Shown here: positions 36,441 through 46,678 of the stretch, in pieces
Position numbering within the stretch: the first letter of the stretch is position 1
Layout: each line of letters opens with the position of its first letter
Source of the DNA: Desulfacinum sp.
GTDB lineage: Bacteria; Desulfobacterota; Syntrophobacteria; Syntrophobacterales; DSM-9756
Length of the DNA stretch: 64,000 nucleotides
Reading direction: 5' to 3'
NCBI GenBank assembly: GCA_014359885.1
Contig: JACIYN010000020.1
Span: 1 to 64,000 of the forward strand
Translations under genes and position numbers: made by a program
Notes under the pieces: generated by a model
What the model was told of the DNA's origin: nothing
Database searches by the model: none
Seen by the model: the letters and a program-made list of their open reading frames with translations, nothing else

Positions 36441-39101
36441 ATGGACGTTCAGCAAAACCGCGACCGTGTTTTCCCCATCGACCTTTACCGTTCTCTTCTG
36501 GAAGCCAGCGACAAGATCGCCCTGCGCATGACCCCGGACGGGCGCATCCTCTATATGAACCCTTTCGGACTCCGATTTTTCGGCTACTCGGAAGTGGAGC
36601 TCATCGGTCAGAAGCTTTCCGACACCCTGCTCCCCTTCGGCGAGCCCGACGAACCGCTTTATGAGGACCTGGCCCCCCGCATCGCCTCGGATCCCGCCCG
36701 GCACCTTCATCACGTGAACCGGAACCGGCGTCGGGACGGCTCCCTGGTCTGGGTGGCTTGGACCAACCTTCCCCTCTTCGACTCCGCAGGTCGGGTGGAG
36801 GAAATCCTCTGCATCGGGACGGACATCACCGACCTTATGACGGCCCAGAGCCGCTATCAGATCCTCTTTGAACACACCGGGCAGGCCATGGCCCTGCTCG
36901 ACAAATCCGACACCATCCTCATGGTCAACCGTCGTTTCGAGGACCTGACCGGCTACAGCAAGGAAGAAGTGGAGGGCAGGCTGGCGTGGACGGAACTGAT
37001 CCGCGAGGAAGACGGCAAACACGAGCCGGATTGTCGAGAAAGACGCCCCACAGGGGACCCCGAAGCCCCGGCGCAACACGAGTTCCGGCTGCGGACCCGA
37101 TCCGGACGGCAACGTCACGTCCTCGCGACCCTGACCCGGATGCCCGGGACCAAACAGACCATCTGCGCCCTGCTGGACATCACCGACCGGGTACGGGCGG
37201 AACGGGACCTGGAACTGCAGAAAGCTTATTTTGAAGCCATCTATCAGAACTCTCCGGACGCCGTGGCCCTGGTGGACCCCCAAGACCGCATCGTCTCGAT
37301 CAACAACGCCTTCTCGCGACTCTTTCAATACGAACCCGATGAGGTCATCGGCCTTCCCATCAACGACTTGATCACAGATGCCTCGTCCCGGGCCCATGCC
37401 GACAACCTCTCACGCCAGGCGCTGCAGGGCATCCCCTTCGAAGTGGAATCGAAGCGCAAGCGCAGGGACGGTTCCCTGGTGGACGTGGCCATCGTGGCCG
37501 CCCCCATTCGCCTCGACGGTCGACTCGTGGGGGTATATGCCGCCTACCGGGACATCCGCCCCCGAAAAGAAGCGGAACGGGCCCTCCGGGAGATGGACGA
37601 AAAGTACCGGCTCATCGTGGACCATTCCAACGATGCCATTTTCGTTCTCCAGGACGGTTTCGTCCGGTTCTGGAACCCCCGGTTCCGGACATGGACCGGA
37701 TACAGCGATGGGGAAATCTCCCGGCTCCCTGCCGAGCAACTGATCCATCCGGAAGACCGCAGCTTCGTTCTCAACTACCACCGGAGAAGGCTTGCCGGGG
37801 AAGACAACGTTCCTTCCAGCTATCGTTTCCGCGCTCTGACCAAAGACGGGTCCATCCTGTGGATCCACATCAACGCCATCGTGGTGGACTGGGACGGGCG
37901 GCCCGCCACGATCAACTTCGCCCGGGATTTCACGAGGGAAAAGGAGCTGGAGTCCCAACTGCTGCAGGCCCAGAAAATGGAAGCGGTGGGGACCCTGGCC
38001 GGCGGTATCGCCCACGATTTCAACAACCTTCTCCAGAGTATCCAGGGCTACACGGAACTGCTGCTGCTCAACAAGGACCCGGACCATCCGGATCGAAGAC
38101 GGATCCAGCGCATCCTGGAAAGCATCGAAAAAGGCACGGAACTGGCCCGGCAACTGCTCACCTTCAGCCGGAAGCTGGAAAGCCGCCTGAAACCCCTGAA
38201 TCTCAACCGGGAGATCATACAGATCAAGACCCTCCTGGAGCGCACCATTCCGAAGATGATCCGGATCCGCCTGGATTTGGATCCCACCGTTCCGGCCATC
38301 CTGGCGGACACCGCTCAAATCACCCAGCTCATCATGAACCTGGTGGTCAATGCCAAGGATGCCATGCCGGAAGGAGGGCGGATCACCATAGCCACCGAGG
38401 GGGTTGCGGATCCGAGCAAGCTGCCGCCCTCCCTTCCTCCCGGCTCCTATGTGCGGCTCACCGTGCAGGATACCGGCCCCGGCATCCCGCCGGAAGTCCA
38501 GGACAAGATCTTCGAGCCGTTCTTCACCACCAAGCCCATCGGACACGGCACCGGCCTGGGCCTCTCCATGGTTTACGGCATCGTCCAGAACCACGGAGGA
38601 ACCATTTTCTGTGACAGCGAACCCGGTCGGGGGGCGCGCTTTCGCATCTACTTTCCGGCCATTCCCGACAGGCCCGCCGGGAACATGCCCCTGGATTCCT
38701 TCGGCCCGACGGCGCGGCGGGCGGGAAACATTCTCCTGGTGGACGACGAGGAGACCATCCGCGAGTTCGGTCGGGAGATGCTGGAATACTGCGGCCACAA
38801 GGTCTTCACAGCCCGAGACGGCGAGGAAGCCGTGGACGTATATCGCCATCACCTCGGAACCATCGACCTGGTCATCCTGGATTGGATCATGCCGGGAATG
38901 GGCGGCCGGAAGTGTATGGAACAGATCCTGGCCCTGAACCCCCGCGCCAGGATCATCATCGCCAGCGGCTACTCTCCCAGCGAAGCGCCCCAGGAGGTTG
39001 TGCGCGCAGCGGCTTTCGACTTCGTGGCCAAGCCCTATCAGATGCAAAGGCTTCTCGAGATCATCGACCGGGCTCTGGAGGACTCCGTCAGTGAACCATG
39101 A
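36441..39101 (+). CDS. Hybrid sensor histidine kinase with four PAS domains and a receiver
   Basis: An 886-residue cytoplasmic signalling protein with no membrane segment. PAS domains lie at about 10-130, 138-255, 262-380 and 388-500 ([80 protein letters not shown]). HisKA has phospho-acceptor H525 in [11 protein letters not shown]. The ATPase domain has N-box [18 protein letters not shown] and [13 protein letters not shown]. The C-terminal receiver has ILLVDDEE and phospho-acceptor D814 in [12 protein letters not shown]. The ATG at 36441 is chosen because the domains begin right after it; a frame extension to 36231 lacks conserved sequence. No partner response regulator is adjacent. Its 3' end overlaps the convergent emrB by 14 bases. 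Confidence 0.88.
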   Translation: MDVQQNRDRVFPIDLYRSLLEASDKIALRMTPDGRILYMNPFGLRFFGYSEVELIGQKLSDTLLPFGEPDEPLYEDLAPRIASDPARHLHHVNRNRRRDGSLVWVAWTNLPLFDSAGRVEEILCIGTDITDLMTAQSRYQILFEHTGQAMALLDKSDTILMVNRRFEDLTGYSKEEVEGRLAWTELIREEDGKHEPDCRERRPTGDPEAPAQHEFRLRTRSGRQRHVLATLTRMPGTKQTICALLDITDRVRAERDLELQKAYFEAIYQNSPDAVALVDPQDRIVSINNAFSRLFQYEPDEVIGLPINDLITDASSRAHADNLSRQALQGIPFEVESKRKRRDGSLVDVAIVAAPIRLDGRLVGVYAAYRDIRPRKEAERALREMDEKYRLIVDHSNDAIFVLQDGFVRFWNPRFRTWTGYSDGEISRLPAEQLIHPEDRSFVLNYHRRRLAGEDNVPSSYRFRALTKDGSILWIHINAIVVDWDGRPATINFARDFTREKELESQLLQAQKMEAVGTLAGGIAHDFNNLLQSIQGYTELLLLNKDPDHPDRRRIQRILESIEKGTELARQLLTFSRKLESRLKPLNLNREIIQIKTLLERTIPKMIRIRLDLDPTVPAILADTAQITQLIMNLVVNAKDAMPEGGRITIATEGVADPSKLPPSLPPGSYVRLTVQDTGPGIPPEVQDKIFEPFFTTKPIGHGTGLGLSMVYGIVQNHGGTIFCDSEPGRGARFRIYFPAIPDRPAGNMPLDSFGPTARRAGNILLVDDEETIREFGREMLEYCGHKVFTARDGEEAVDVYRHHLGTIDLVILDWIMPGMGGRKCMEQILALNPRARIIIASGYSPSEAPQEVVRAAAFDFVAKPYQMQRLLEIIDRALEDSVSEP

Positions 39102-40641
39102 CCGGGCCCCCGGAAGCCTTGGGGCCCCGCATCACGAAGGTGAGCGGCACCAGGGCCGCCGTGAACCAGGCAAACAGCCAGAAGGTGTCGTTGAAGGCCA
39201 TCATGGTGGCCTGCCGGATGACTTCCTGATAAATCCCCGCCAGAGCCAGCTTCCGGTCGTAAATGGATGCGGGATCCCCTCCCAGCAGCGCCAGCATCTT
39301 GTCCATGGCCATCTGGAACGGCTTGGCGAACGGCGTCAGGTGGTCCACCAGCATGTTCTGATGGAACTGGGACCGCTGGGAAAGCACCGTGGTGGAAAAG
39401 GCCACCCCGAAGCTTCCGCCCAGGTTCCGAAGCAGGTTGAAGATCCCCGTGGCGTTGCCCATTTGTTCTTTGGGGATGTTCACGTAGGTGGCGGCGGAAA
39501 GGGGAACGAAAAAGAGTCCCATGCCCAAGGCCTGAATGACCCGGGGCAGGGCCACGGTCAGGAAGTCCGCCTGCAGGTTGAATCGCGACATCTGCCACAG
39601 GGCCACGGCGGCAAAGACCAGGCCCACGGCCAGCAGCCGACTGGGCCGAACGCCCCGCTTCATGAGATTTCCCGCCACGGGCATGATCATGAGGCTTGCC
39701 AATCCGCCCGGCCCCAGCACCAGCCCCGCCCAGAGCGCCGTATAGCCCATGAGGTTCTGCAGATAGAGAGGCAGGAGCACGATGCTGCCGAAGAGGCAGA
39801 AGAACCCTGTGAACATGATGATGTTTCCCGCCGTGAAGGTGGCGTCCGAAAAGACCCGGAGGTTCACCACCGGATGGCGCACCCGAAGCTCCACCACCAC
39901 GAAGAGGGTCAGGGCCACCGCAGCGATCACCGAAAGCGCCACGATGAAATGCGAGGCGAACCAGTCTTCCCGCTCCCCCTTGTCCAGAACGATCTGCAGG
40001 CAGCCCAGTCCCACCACCAGCAGCGCCAGGCCCCAATGGTCGATGCGGATCTTGCGGGCCCGGATATAGGGCGGGTCGTGCACGAACAGAAACGCCATGA
40101 AGACGGCCACCAGCCCGATGGGCACGTTGATGTAGAAGACCCAGCGCCAGGCCCAGTTGTCCGTGATCCATCCGCCCACCACGGGACCCAGGATCGGGGC
40201 GAACACCACGCCCATGCCGAAGATGGCCATGGCCACGCCGTGCTCCCGAACGGGAAAGGTCTCCAGCAGGATGGCCTGGGAAAGGGGCTGCAGGCCGCCC
40301 CCTCCCAGCCCTTGGAAGATCCGGGCCACAATGAGCATTTCCAGGGTGGGGGCCGCTCCGCACAGGATGGAACTCAACGTGAAAAGCACAATGGAAAAGA
40401 TCAGGTAGTTGCGGCGGCCGAAGATGCTGGCCAGCCACCCCGTGATGGGGATGACGATGGCGTTGGAGACCAGATAGGACGTGAGGACCCAGGTGACCTC
40501 GTCCACCCCCGCATTGAGGCTCCCCTGGATGTGGGGAAGCGACACGTTCACCACGCTGGTGTCCATGACCTCGATGAAGGTGGGGATGATCACCGTCATG
40601 GCCACGGCCCACTTGCGGGCCTCCGGGTTGGGGGCGTTCAC
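39088..40641 (-). CDS. emrB: DHA2-family drug efflux permease (EmrB-like)
   Basis: A 517-residue inner-membrane proton antiporter with 14 predicted membrane segments. DHA2 signatures include FIEVMDTSVVNVSLPHIQGS, the loop motif LASIFGRRNYLIFS (motif A) and ILGPVVGGWITDNWAWRWVF (motif C region). A GTG at 40641 starts the gene and overlaps the emrA stop (GTGA). With EmrA and an outer-membrane TolC partner it would expel hydrophobic compounds; no TolC gene is in the window. It is the last gene of a tetR-emrA-emrB operon. Confidence 0.92.
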   Translation of the reverse strand: MNAPNPEARKWAVAMTVIIPTFIEVMDTSVVNVSLPHIQGSLNAGVDEVTWVLTSYLVSNAIVIPITGWLASIFGRRNYLIFSIVLFTLSSILCGAAPTLEMLIVARIFQGLGGGGLQPLSQAILLETFPVREHGVAMAIFGMGVVFAPILGPVVGGWITDNWAWRWVFYINVPIGLVAVFMAFLFVHDPPYIRARKIRIDHWGLALLVVGLGCLQIVLDKGEREDWFASHFIVALSVIAAVALTLFVVVELRVRHPVVNLRVFSDATFTAGNIIMFTGFFCLFGSIVLLPLYLQNLMGYTALWAGLVLGPGGLASLMIMPVAGNLMKRGVRPSRLLAVGLVFAAVALWQMSRFNLQADFLTVALPRVIQALGMGLFFVPLSAATYVNIPKEQMGNATGIFNLLRNLGGSFGVAFSTTVLSQRSQFHQNMLVDHLTPFAKPFQMAMDKMLALLGGDPASIYDRKLALAGIYQEVIRQATMMAFNDTFWLFAWFTAALVPLTFVMRGPKASGGPVMVH

Positions 40642-41915
40642 GACCGGTCTCCTTCGGGTGCCGCACGCAGCCGCGGTCCGCTTCGGTCCGACGTGTCCAC
40701 CGTCACTTCCAGGCTGAAGCCCACACGCAGAGGGAATTCAGGGGAAAACGGCTCCTCCAGCTCGATGCGCACGGGCACCCTCTGGGTGATCTTCACCCAG
40801 TTTCCCGTGGCGTTTTCCGGCGGAAGCAGCGAAAAGGCCGCCCCGGTGCCCGAGCGGATCCCCACCACCCGGCCGCGGAAGGTCTTTCCCGGATAACAGT
40901 CCGCTTTCACCTCCGCCGGCTGCCCGATCCGGATCTCGTCCACCTGGGTTTCCTTGAAATTGGCCTCCACATAGACATCCTGGAGCGGCACCACGGCCAG
41001 AAGCAGCTGTCCGGGCTGCACCCGCTCGCCCACCTGGATGCGCTTCTGGGCCACGTACCCGTCCAGGGGCGCCGTGATCCGACAGTAGGAAACATTGAGG
41101 CGGGCCTTTTCCAGCTTGGCCTCCAGTTCCTTTTCCTGGGCCCGCATGGCCGCGATCTTCCGCTCCTGCACCTGAACCTGAAGCCGGGCCGCCTTGGCTT
41201 CGTCCAGCCTGGCCCTCGCCAACAGGACATCCTTTTCCGCCGCCTCCACGGCGCTCACGGCCGCCCGGTAGCGGGCTTCCACGGACGAAAGTGCGGCTTC
41301 GGCCTTCCGAAGGGCCGTTTTCATGCGGTCCCGGTCCCGAACGGAGGCCGCCCCTTCCCGGGCCAAGGCGTCGAACCGTTCCCAGTCCCTTTTGGCGTGG
41401 CGCCAGTCGGCCAGAACCCCGTCGCGTTGTCCCGCCACCTCCTCAAGCCGCTCCTTGGCCCCCGCCAGCTGGGCCTCGGTTGCGGAAAGGGTGGCCTGGG
41501 CGCCCCGAACGGACGCCTCCGTCGAGGCCTTGAGGTATTCGAGAACCGTGACGGCGGCCTCCATTTCCGCCCGGAGCCGCTTGAGCGCCGCCTCCGCCTC
41601 GGCCTCCTGCACCCGGTAGTCCGTGGGATCAAGGCTCACCAGTTCCCGGCCCCTTTCCACGAAGTCGTCGTTTTCCACATGCACGGCCACGATGGTTCCC
41701 GGAATCCGGGCGCTCACCGCGGCCACATCCGCCATCACATAGGCGTTGTCCGTGGATTCCTTGTTGCGGACAAAGAACCACCAATAGGAGGCGCCCAAAA
41801 CGACGGCCCCCGCCAACACCAGGAACAGGACCTTCTTCACGTTGTTTCGCCCGGGAACGGACGTCGGTTCAACAGGCGATCTTTCTTCCGCCTTCTCCAC
41901 CATGGCGACCTTCAC
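40638..41915 (-). CDS. emrA: HlyD/EmrA-family membrane fusion protein
   Basis: A 425-residue periplasmic adaptor. One N-terminal membrane anchor (VKKVLFLVLAGAVVLGASYW, residues ~26-45) is followed by a lipoyl/barrel-sandwich half (STDNAYVMADVAAVSARIPG, typical of EmrA), a long alpha-helical coiled-coil hairpin (~100-265) and the second barrel half (RITAPLDGYVAQKRIQVGER). It would link EmrB to an outer-membrane channel. It starts at GTG 41915, overlapping the tetR stop by 4 bases; an in-frame ATG at 41903 is an alternative. Confidence 0.92.
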   Translation of the reverse strand: MKVAMVEKAEERSPVEPTSVPGRNNVKKVLFLVLAGAVVLGASYWWFFVRNKESTDNAYVMADVAAVSARIPGTIVAVHVENDDFVERGRELVSLDPTDYRVQEAEAEAALKRLRAEMEAAVTVLEYLKASTEASVRGAQATLSATEAQLAGAKERLEEVAGQRDGVLADWRHAKRDWERFDALAREGAASVRDRDRMKTALRKAEAALSSVEARYRAAVSAVEAAEKDVLLARARLDEAKAARLQVQVQERKIAAMRAQEKELEAKLEKARLNVSYCRITAPLDGYVAQKRIQVGERVQPGQLLLAVVPLQDVYVEANFKETQVDEIRIGQPAEVKADCYPGKTFRGRVVGIRSGTGAAFSLLPPENATGNWVKITQRVPVRIELEEPFSPEFPLRVGFSLEVTVDTSDRSGPRLRAAPEGDRS

Positions 41916-42550
41916 TCCCGCCCTTCCGGCTCTTCACCACGAATCCCCCGCCAAAAGACATCCGCTATGGCGTCGCTCCAAGCCTCCAGTTCCAGGCCTT
42001 TGGTAAAGCCTTCCCCGAACACCTCCCGCAACAGCACCACGTAATGGGCCATGCCGATCAGAAGCCGCGCCGCCACATCCCCATCCAGATCCCGTACGGT
42101 GCCCTCGTTCATGCCTTTTTTGAGATAGGAGGATAGAAGCTCCAGAAACCGGGCCCGGGGACCCCGCACAAAGTCCCTGGCCAGCTCATGGCCTTCCAGG
42201 GCGCTGAAAAGCACGATGCGAACGAAGGCGGGATCCGAGGCGTGCCGCTGCAGGAAGGAACGGACCACGCGGCGCAGCACCGTGGGGACATCGCCCAGGG
42301 TCCCCCAGTCCAGATCCCAGGCCGAACGCATCTCCTCCACCTTTCTTTCCAGGATGGCGTGGTAGAGGGCTTCCTTGCTGGGGAAGTGCTGGTAGAGCAT
42401 GGCTTCGCTCACCCCCGCCTGCCGTGCCAGGTCCCGGACCGTGGTGCCCTGGAAACCCTTCTGGGAAAAGAGCCGGATGGCGGCTTCCAGGATCTTTCGG
42501 CGCCGCTCTTCCGCCGACAGTCTGGATCTGGGTGGAGCCGAAGCCGTCAC
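41912..42550 (-). CDS. TetR-family regulator of the emrAB operon
   Basis: A 212-residue repressor. The N-terminal TetR HTH (residues ~12-60) reads RRKILEAAIRLFSQKGFQGT, then VRDLARQAGVSEAMLYQHFP. The C-terminal domain binds the inducer and is divergent. The GTG at 42550 is chosen because GGGAGGCAGG lies 6 bases before it; a GTG at 42571 would sit at the edge of the operator. A perfect palindrome just upstream (42572) suggests that it represses its own operon, with efflux substrates as inducers. It is the first gene of tetR-emrA-emrB, with 4-base overlaps throughout. Confidence 0.88.
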   Translation of the reverse strand: MTASAPPRSRLSAEERRRKILEAAIRLFSQKGFQGTTVRDLARQAGVSEAMLYQHFPSKEALYHAILERKVEEMRSAWDLDWGTLGDVPTVLRRVVRSFLQRHASDPAFVRIVLFSALEGHELARDFVRGPRARFLELLSSYLKKGMNEGTVRDLDGDVAARLLIGMAHYVVLLREVFGEGFTKGLELEAWSDAIADVFWRGIRGEEPEGRE

Positions 42551-42571
42551 GGGTCCTGCCTCCCTTGGCAC

Positions 42572-42587
42572 AAGTAAACATTTACTT
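42572..42587. promoter_or_regulatory. TetR-type operator palindrome
   Basis: AAGTAAA-CA-TTTACTT is a perfect 7+2+7 inverted repeat, 22 bases upstream of the tetR start. It resembles known short TetR-family operators rich in GTAAA/TTTAC. Autoregulation is inferred. Confidence 0.65.
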
Positions 42588-43353
42588 AGTTTCTAAGGCA
42601 ATCGCCCCGGTCGGATCAACAAAAATCCTGCAAGTGAAGGATCCCCCTCCCCTGCGATGCCAAAGGGCACGCGTAAAGCCCGACCCCACAATTATGCGTG
42701 GACCCCGCAAGCGACCGACCCACCATTTGGGGGAGCGCTGAAAGCCGCCACAGGGGCGCCCGACCAGCCGAGGAGCTTGTCTGAGAACGGCATTTTCAAA
42801 GGAACGCGGCCGTTTTGCCCGCTTCCCGTGCGGGCCGGAGGCCCGCATTCCCGGGGGAAGAGGCCTTCGTGTTCGTTGTCGTACAACCTCCAAGGAAGCT
42901 GTCCGAGAACTGCGCAAACCGTCACTCCCGCGCAAGCGGGAGTCCATAAGTTCCCGGAAATCCGGGATCCCCGCTCCCCGTTCAAGCCGGGGACAAGCTT
43001 CGCGGGGATGACGAATGGGCGTTGAAAGCCGCACATCTGCCGTTTTCGGACAGGTTCCAAGGGCCTAGGCATCGCGCTTCGCGCCGCTCCCGCACAACGC
43101 CTTTGCTTCACCCGTTCTTTCATCCATGTGCCGTGGGGAACCTCGCCTGGATCGTTCAGGTGGATCCATCCCCGAAGGGGTCTGGCGCCCATCCCCCGGA
43201 GGCTAAAGCTTTTTCCTTGACTTTCCGGGTCGCAAAACACCATATAGTCAATTTTACAGCTTTTTCTTCGCTCATGAGGGGCCACCCCGTCCATCCTCCC
43301 GGTGGACGGTACCGGATTTCCAGACGACCCAATCAGGACAAGAGGAGCCGCAC
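42588..43353. other. Intergenic region between tetR and glyQ
   Basis: 766 bases without a gene. Bases 42772-43052 are a mosaic repeat cassette, listed separately. Bases 43053-43353 are the glyQ leader; TTGACT at 43217 and TATAGT at 43243 resemble promoter boxes, but their 20-base spacing is too long for confidence. I see no riboswitch or T-box. Confidence 0.45.
42772..43052. repeat. Mosaic palindromic repeat cassette
   Basis: It opens with GAGGAGCTTGTCTGAGAAC and closes with the inverse TTCGGACAGGTTCC, with an internal copy AGGAAGCTGTCCGAGAAC at 42892. Inside are a GCCCGC...GCGGGC hairpin element (42825-42860, also at 61265-61315) and the CACTCCCGC-GCAA-GCGGGAGT element with a following AAGCCGGGGACAAGCTTCGC block (42921-43014, also at 49208). 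Confidence 0.65.
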
Positions 43354-44232
43354 ATGACGTTTCAGGAACTGATTCTTGCCTTGAACAAGTTCTGGTCCGA
43401 CCGGGGCTGTGTCATCCAGCAGCCCTACGACCTGGAGGTGGGCGCGGGCACCTTCAACCCGGCCACCTTCCTGCGCGTGTTGGGCCCCGAACCGTGGAAC
43501 GTGGCCTACGTGGAACCGTCGCGGCGCCCCACGGATGGCCGCTACGGGGAAAACCCCAACCGTCTCCAGCACTACTACCAGTATCAGGTCATCCTGAAGC
43601 CTTCCCCGCCCGACAGCCAGGAACTCTACCTGGAAAGCCTCAAGAGCTTCGGGATCGATCCCCTGGACCACGACATCCGCTTCGTGGAGGATGATTGGGA
43701 GTCGCCCACCCTGGGGGCGTCCGGCCTGGGCTGGGAAGTGTGGCTGGACGGCATGGAGATCACCCAGTTCACTTATTTCCAGCAGGTGGGAGGCATCGCC
43801 CTGAGCCCGGTGAGCGTGGAGCTGACCTACGGCCTGGAGCGCATCGCCATGTATCTGCAGGGCGTGGACAACGTGTACGATCTCATCTGGTGCGGCAACG
43901 TGACCTACGGGGACGTGCACCACAAGGGAGAAGTGGAGTGGTCCCACTACAACTTCGAGGCGGCCGACGTGGACATGCTCTTCCAGCTCTTCAACATGTA
44001 TGAAAAGGAATCCATGCGCATGGCCGACCTGGGGCTGGTGCTCCCCTGCTACGACTACTGCCTGAAATGCTCGCACGTCTTCAATCTGCTGGACGCCCGG
44101 GGCGCCATCAGCGTGACGGAACGTACCAACTACATCGCCCGGGTCCGCAATCTGGCCCGGCTGGCGGCTCACGGTTACACGGCCCAGCGGGAAGCCATGG
44201 GCTATCCGTTGCTGAAGAAGGCAAAAGGTTAA
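43354..44232 (+). CDS. glyQ: Glycyl-tRNA synthetase alpha subunit
   Basis: Catalytic subunit of the bacterial alpha2beta2 GlyRS, which charges tRNA-Gly. The 292-residue protein starts [20 protein letters not shown] and has [59 protein letters not shown] and [16 protein letters not shown], which make up class II motifs 1-3 and the glycine pocket. Length is typical. GAGGAG precedes the ATG. glyS follows after about 200 bases that contain inverted short tandem repeats. Confidence 0.98.
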   Translation: MTFQELILALNKFWSDRGCVIQQPYDLEVGAGTFNPATFLRVLGPEPWNVAYVEPSRRPTDGRYGENPNRLQHYYQYQVILKPSPPDSQELYLESLKSFGIDPLDHDIRFVEDDWESPTLGASGLGWEVWLDGMEITQFTYFQQVGGIALSPVSVELTYGLERIAMYLQGVDNVYDLIWCGNVTYGDVHHKGEVEWSHYNFEAADVDMLFQLFNMYEKESMRMADLGLVLPCYDYCLKCSHVFNLLDARGAISVTERTNYIARVRNLARLAAHGYTAQREAMGYPLLKKAKG

Positions 44233-44399
44233 AGGGAAAAGGTTAAAGGCGAAAGGGCAAAGGTCAAAGGGGAAAGGAGAAAGGCAGGAGGCGAGCGGGT
44301 TCGCAGTATGGCCACACCAACCCCCTAGTCCCCTGCCCCTTTCACCTTGTACCTTTCACCTTGTACCTTTCACCTTGGGCCTTTTACCTTGCCCCTTGG
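44222..44399. repeat. Inverted pair of short tandem repeats between glyQ and glyS
   Basis: Bases 44222-44286 repeat AAGGTTAAAGG-like purine units, beginning within the last codons of glyQ. Bases 44336-44399 repeat the complementary CCTTTCACCTTGTA units. The two blocks could pair into a long imperfect hairpin within the glyQS transcript. The copy number looks prone to change. Confidence 0.6.
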
Positions 44400-44434
44400 A
44401 CCACTCACCTCCCACCACTGAGACGAGGACGAAT

Positions 44435-46507
44435 ATGGGACAGGAATTTTACCTGGAAATAGGCAGTGAGGAGATACCGGCGGGGTACATCGGCCCGGCG
44501 CTGGAAGCCATGGCCCGCCAAATGGTAAAATTTTTGGACGATCACCGCATCGGCCACGGAGAACCTGTGACCACGGGAACACCGAGGCGGCTGTGCCTGT
44601 GGATTCCCGACGTTGCGGAAAAGCAACAGCCCACCAGCACGGAGATCATCGGCCCGCCCAAGTCGGTGGCCTTCGACGAAGCCGGAAACCCCACCAAGGC
44701 GGCCGAAGGCTTCGCCCGCAACCAGGGCATCGATGTGTCCCAGCTCACCATCAAGAGCACGCCCAAAGGGGATTACGTCTGCCTGGTCAAGGAAGAGGCG
44801 GGCCTGCCCACCAAGGACCTGCTGGAACGCATGCTTCCGGACTTCGTGGCCCACATCCCCTTTCCCAAGTCCATGCGCTGGGGCGGTCTTTCCGTAACCT
44901 TTGCCCGCCCGGTCCACTGGATCGTTTGCCTGCTGGGCGACCAGGTGGTGGAGTTCACCTACGGGGATGTGGCCAGCGGAACCCGCTCCTTCGGCCATCG
45001 GTTCATGGCGCCGGAATGGATTTCCGTCAGCTCTTTTGAGGAGCACAAGAAGAATCTGGCTGCCCTCAAGGTCATCGTGGACACCGACGAAAGACGCGCC
45101 ATGATCCTGGAGGGGATCCGCCAAAAGGCCGCCGCCGTGGGGGGCGCCGTCCTGGAAGATCCCGATCTGCTGGACGAAGTGACCAACCTGGTGGAATTCC
45201 CTTATCCGCTCCTGGGAAGCTTCGAAGAAAAATACCTGGCCCTGCCGCCGGAACTGCTCATTACCGTCATGAAGGAGCACCAGCGCTACTTCGCCATCAC
45301 CGATGCCCAAGGGGCCCTGATGCCCCACTTTGTCACCGTGGCCAACACGGTCCCGCGGGATCCCGCGCTGGTGGCTGCGGGCAATGCGCGGGTGGTCCGG
45401 GCCCGCCTGGAAGATGCCCGTTTCTACTACGAAGAAGACCAGAAGGTGCGGCTGGAGGACAGGGCGGAGGAACTCAAGAGCGTGGTCTTCCACGCCAAGC
45501 TGGGAACCAGCTGGGAGAAGGTGGAACGTTTCACCGCTCTGGCCCAGTGGCTCTGCGAGCGCCTCTGCCCCGAAAAGAAAGACGTGGTGGCCCGGGCCGC
45601 CACCCTGTGCAAGGCGGACCTGGTGAGCGGCATGGTGGGCGAATTTCCGGAACTCCAGGGCGTCATGGGGCGCGCCTACGCCCGGCTGCAAGGAGAACCG
45701 GAAGAGGTGGCCCAGGCCATCTACGAACACTACCTGCCCAACCGGGCCGGCGGGCCGCTGCCGCAGGGCATGGAAGGTACGATCCTGAGCATCGCCGACA
45801 AGATGGACACCATCGTGGGCTGCTTCGGCGTGGGGCTGCTTCCCACGGGCACGGCCGATCCCTTTGCTCTCCGGCGCCAGACCCTGGGCATCATCCGCAT
45901 CGTGCTGGAAAAGAATCTGCGTTTTTCCCTGGGGGAACTCATCGACCAGGCCATTCCGCTTCTCAAGGAGAAGATGACCGAGCCCGAGACCACCGTGAAG
46001 GCCGGTGTCCTGGACTTCTTCCGCGGCCGGCTCCATCACCACCTGGTATCCCAGGAAGGGTTGCGTCCGGATATCGTGGAGGCGGCCCTCTCTGTGGGCA
46101 TCGACGACCTGGTGGACGCCGTGGCGCGCGTGCGGGCGCTGGCCGCTTTCACGCAGCGGCCCGACTTCGAAAGCCTGGCCACCGCGTTCAAGCGCGTGGG
46201 CAACATCATCAAGGACGGCGAAAAAGCACCCGTGGAACCGGATGCCTTCCAGGCGGACGTGGAAAGGGCCCTCTACGGGGCCTACGGCGAAGCGGCCGGG
46301 CTGGTGGAGGCCCGGGTGGCTTCCGGCGACTACGATGGCGCCCTGGCGGCGGTCGCCGCCTTGCGGGAACCCATCGACGCCTTCTTCGACGGCGTGCTCG
46401 TCATGGACAAAGACGACCAGGTCCGGCGAAACCGGCTGGCCCTGCTCACGGCTATCCACGACCTTTTCCATAAAATTGCGGACTTTCGCAAGGTGCAGAC
46501 GGCCTGA
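44435..46507 (+). CDS. glyS: Glycyl-tRNA synthetase beta subunit
   Basis: A 690-residue tRNA-binding subunit. The family start GQEFYLEIGSEEIPAGYIGP is seen, followed by TGTPRRLCLWIPDV, FPKSMRWGG, ELLITVMKEHQRYFAI, DARFYYEEDQKVRL, EFPELQGVMGRAYA, ADKMDTIVGCFGVGLLPTGT, DPFALRRQTLGIIRI and the C-terminal anticodon-binding-type region AFKRVGNIIKD...FFDGVLVMDKD. The ATG at 44435 follows GACGAGGAC; an upstream in-frame ATG at 44375 lies in the repeat region. Length is typical. Together with glyQ it forms the enzyme. Confidence 0.97.
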   Translation: MGQEFYLEIGSEEIPAGYIGPALEAMARQMVKFLDDHRIGHGEPVTTGTPRRLCLWIPDVAEKQQPTSTEIIGPPKSVAFDEAGNPTKAAEGFARNQGIDVSQLTIKSTPKGDYVCLVKEEAGLPTKDLLERMLPDFVAHIPFPKSMRWGGLSVTFARPVHWIVCLLGDQVVEFTYGDVASGTRSFGHRFMAPEWISVSSFEEHKKNLAALKVIVDTDERRAMILEGIRQKAAAVGGAVLEDPDLLDEVTNLVEFPYPLLGSFEEKYLALPPELLITVMKEHQRYFAITDAQGALMPHFVTVANTVPRDPALVAAGNARVVRARLEDARFYYEEDQKVRLEDRAEELKSVVFHAKLGTSWEKVERFTALAQWLCERLCPEKKDVVARAATLCKADLVSGMVGEFPELQGVMGRAYARLQGEPEEVAQAIYEHYLPNRAGGPLPQGMEGTILSIADKMDTIVGCFGVGLLPTGTADPFALRRQTLGIIRIVLEKNLRFSLGELIDQAIPLLKEKMTEPETTVKAGVLDFFRGRLHHHLVSQEGLRPDIVEAALSVGIDDLVDAVARVRALAAFTQRPDFESLATAFKRVGNIIKDGEKAPVEPDAFQADVERALYGAYGEAAGLVEARVASGDYDGALAAVAALREPIDAFFDGVLVMDKDDQVRRNRLALLTAIHDLFHKIADFRKVQTA

Positions 46508-46546
46508 TCGGCCCACAGGGCGAGCGGTTGTTTTCCTGAAGAAGCT

Positions 46547-46574
46547 GTAGGGGCGAATAATGATTCGCCCCTAC
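46547..46574. repeat. Palindromic repeat, GTAGGGGCG family
   Basis: A 28-bp near-perfect palindrome, GTAGGGGCGAAT-AATG-ATTCGCCCCTAC, 40 bases after glyS. No T-tract follows. Confidence 0.75.
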
Positions 46575-46678
46575 AACCTGTCGCATGAAACGACTCTTTG
46601 CCACGGCGCCGCACATGGGGAACGGCGCCTGCCCACGGCCCTGGACCCCGTGATTTTCCAAAAGGAGGCACCCCAGCC

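Noticed and set aside
43053-43353. Riboswitch or T-box before glyQ
   Set aside because: No specifier-loop or T-box core sequence and no glycine-riboswitch core were recognised; only a weak promoter-like pair with poor spacing.
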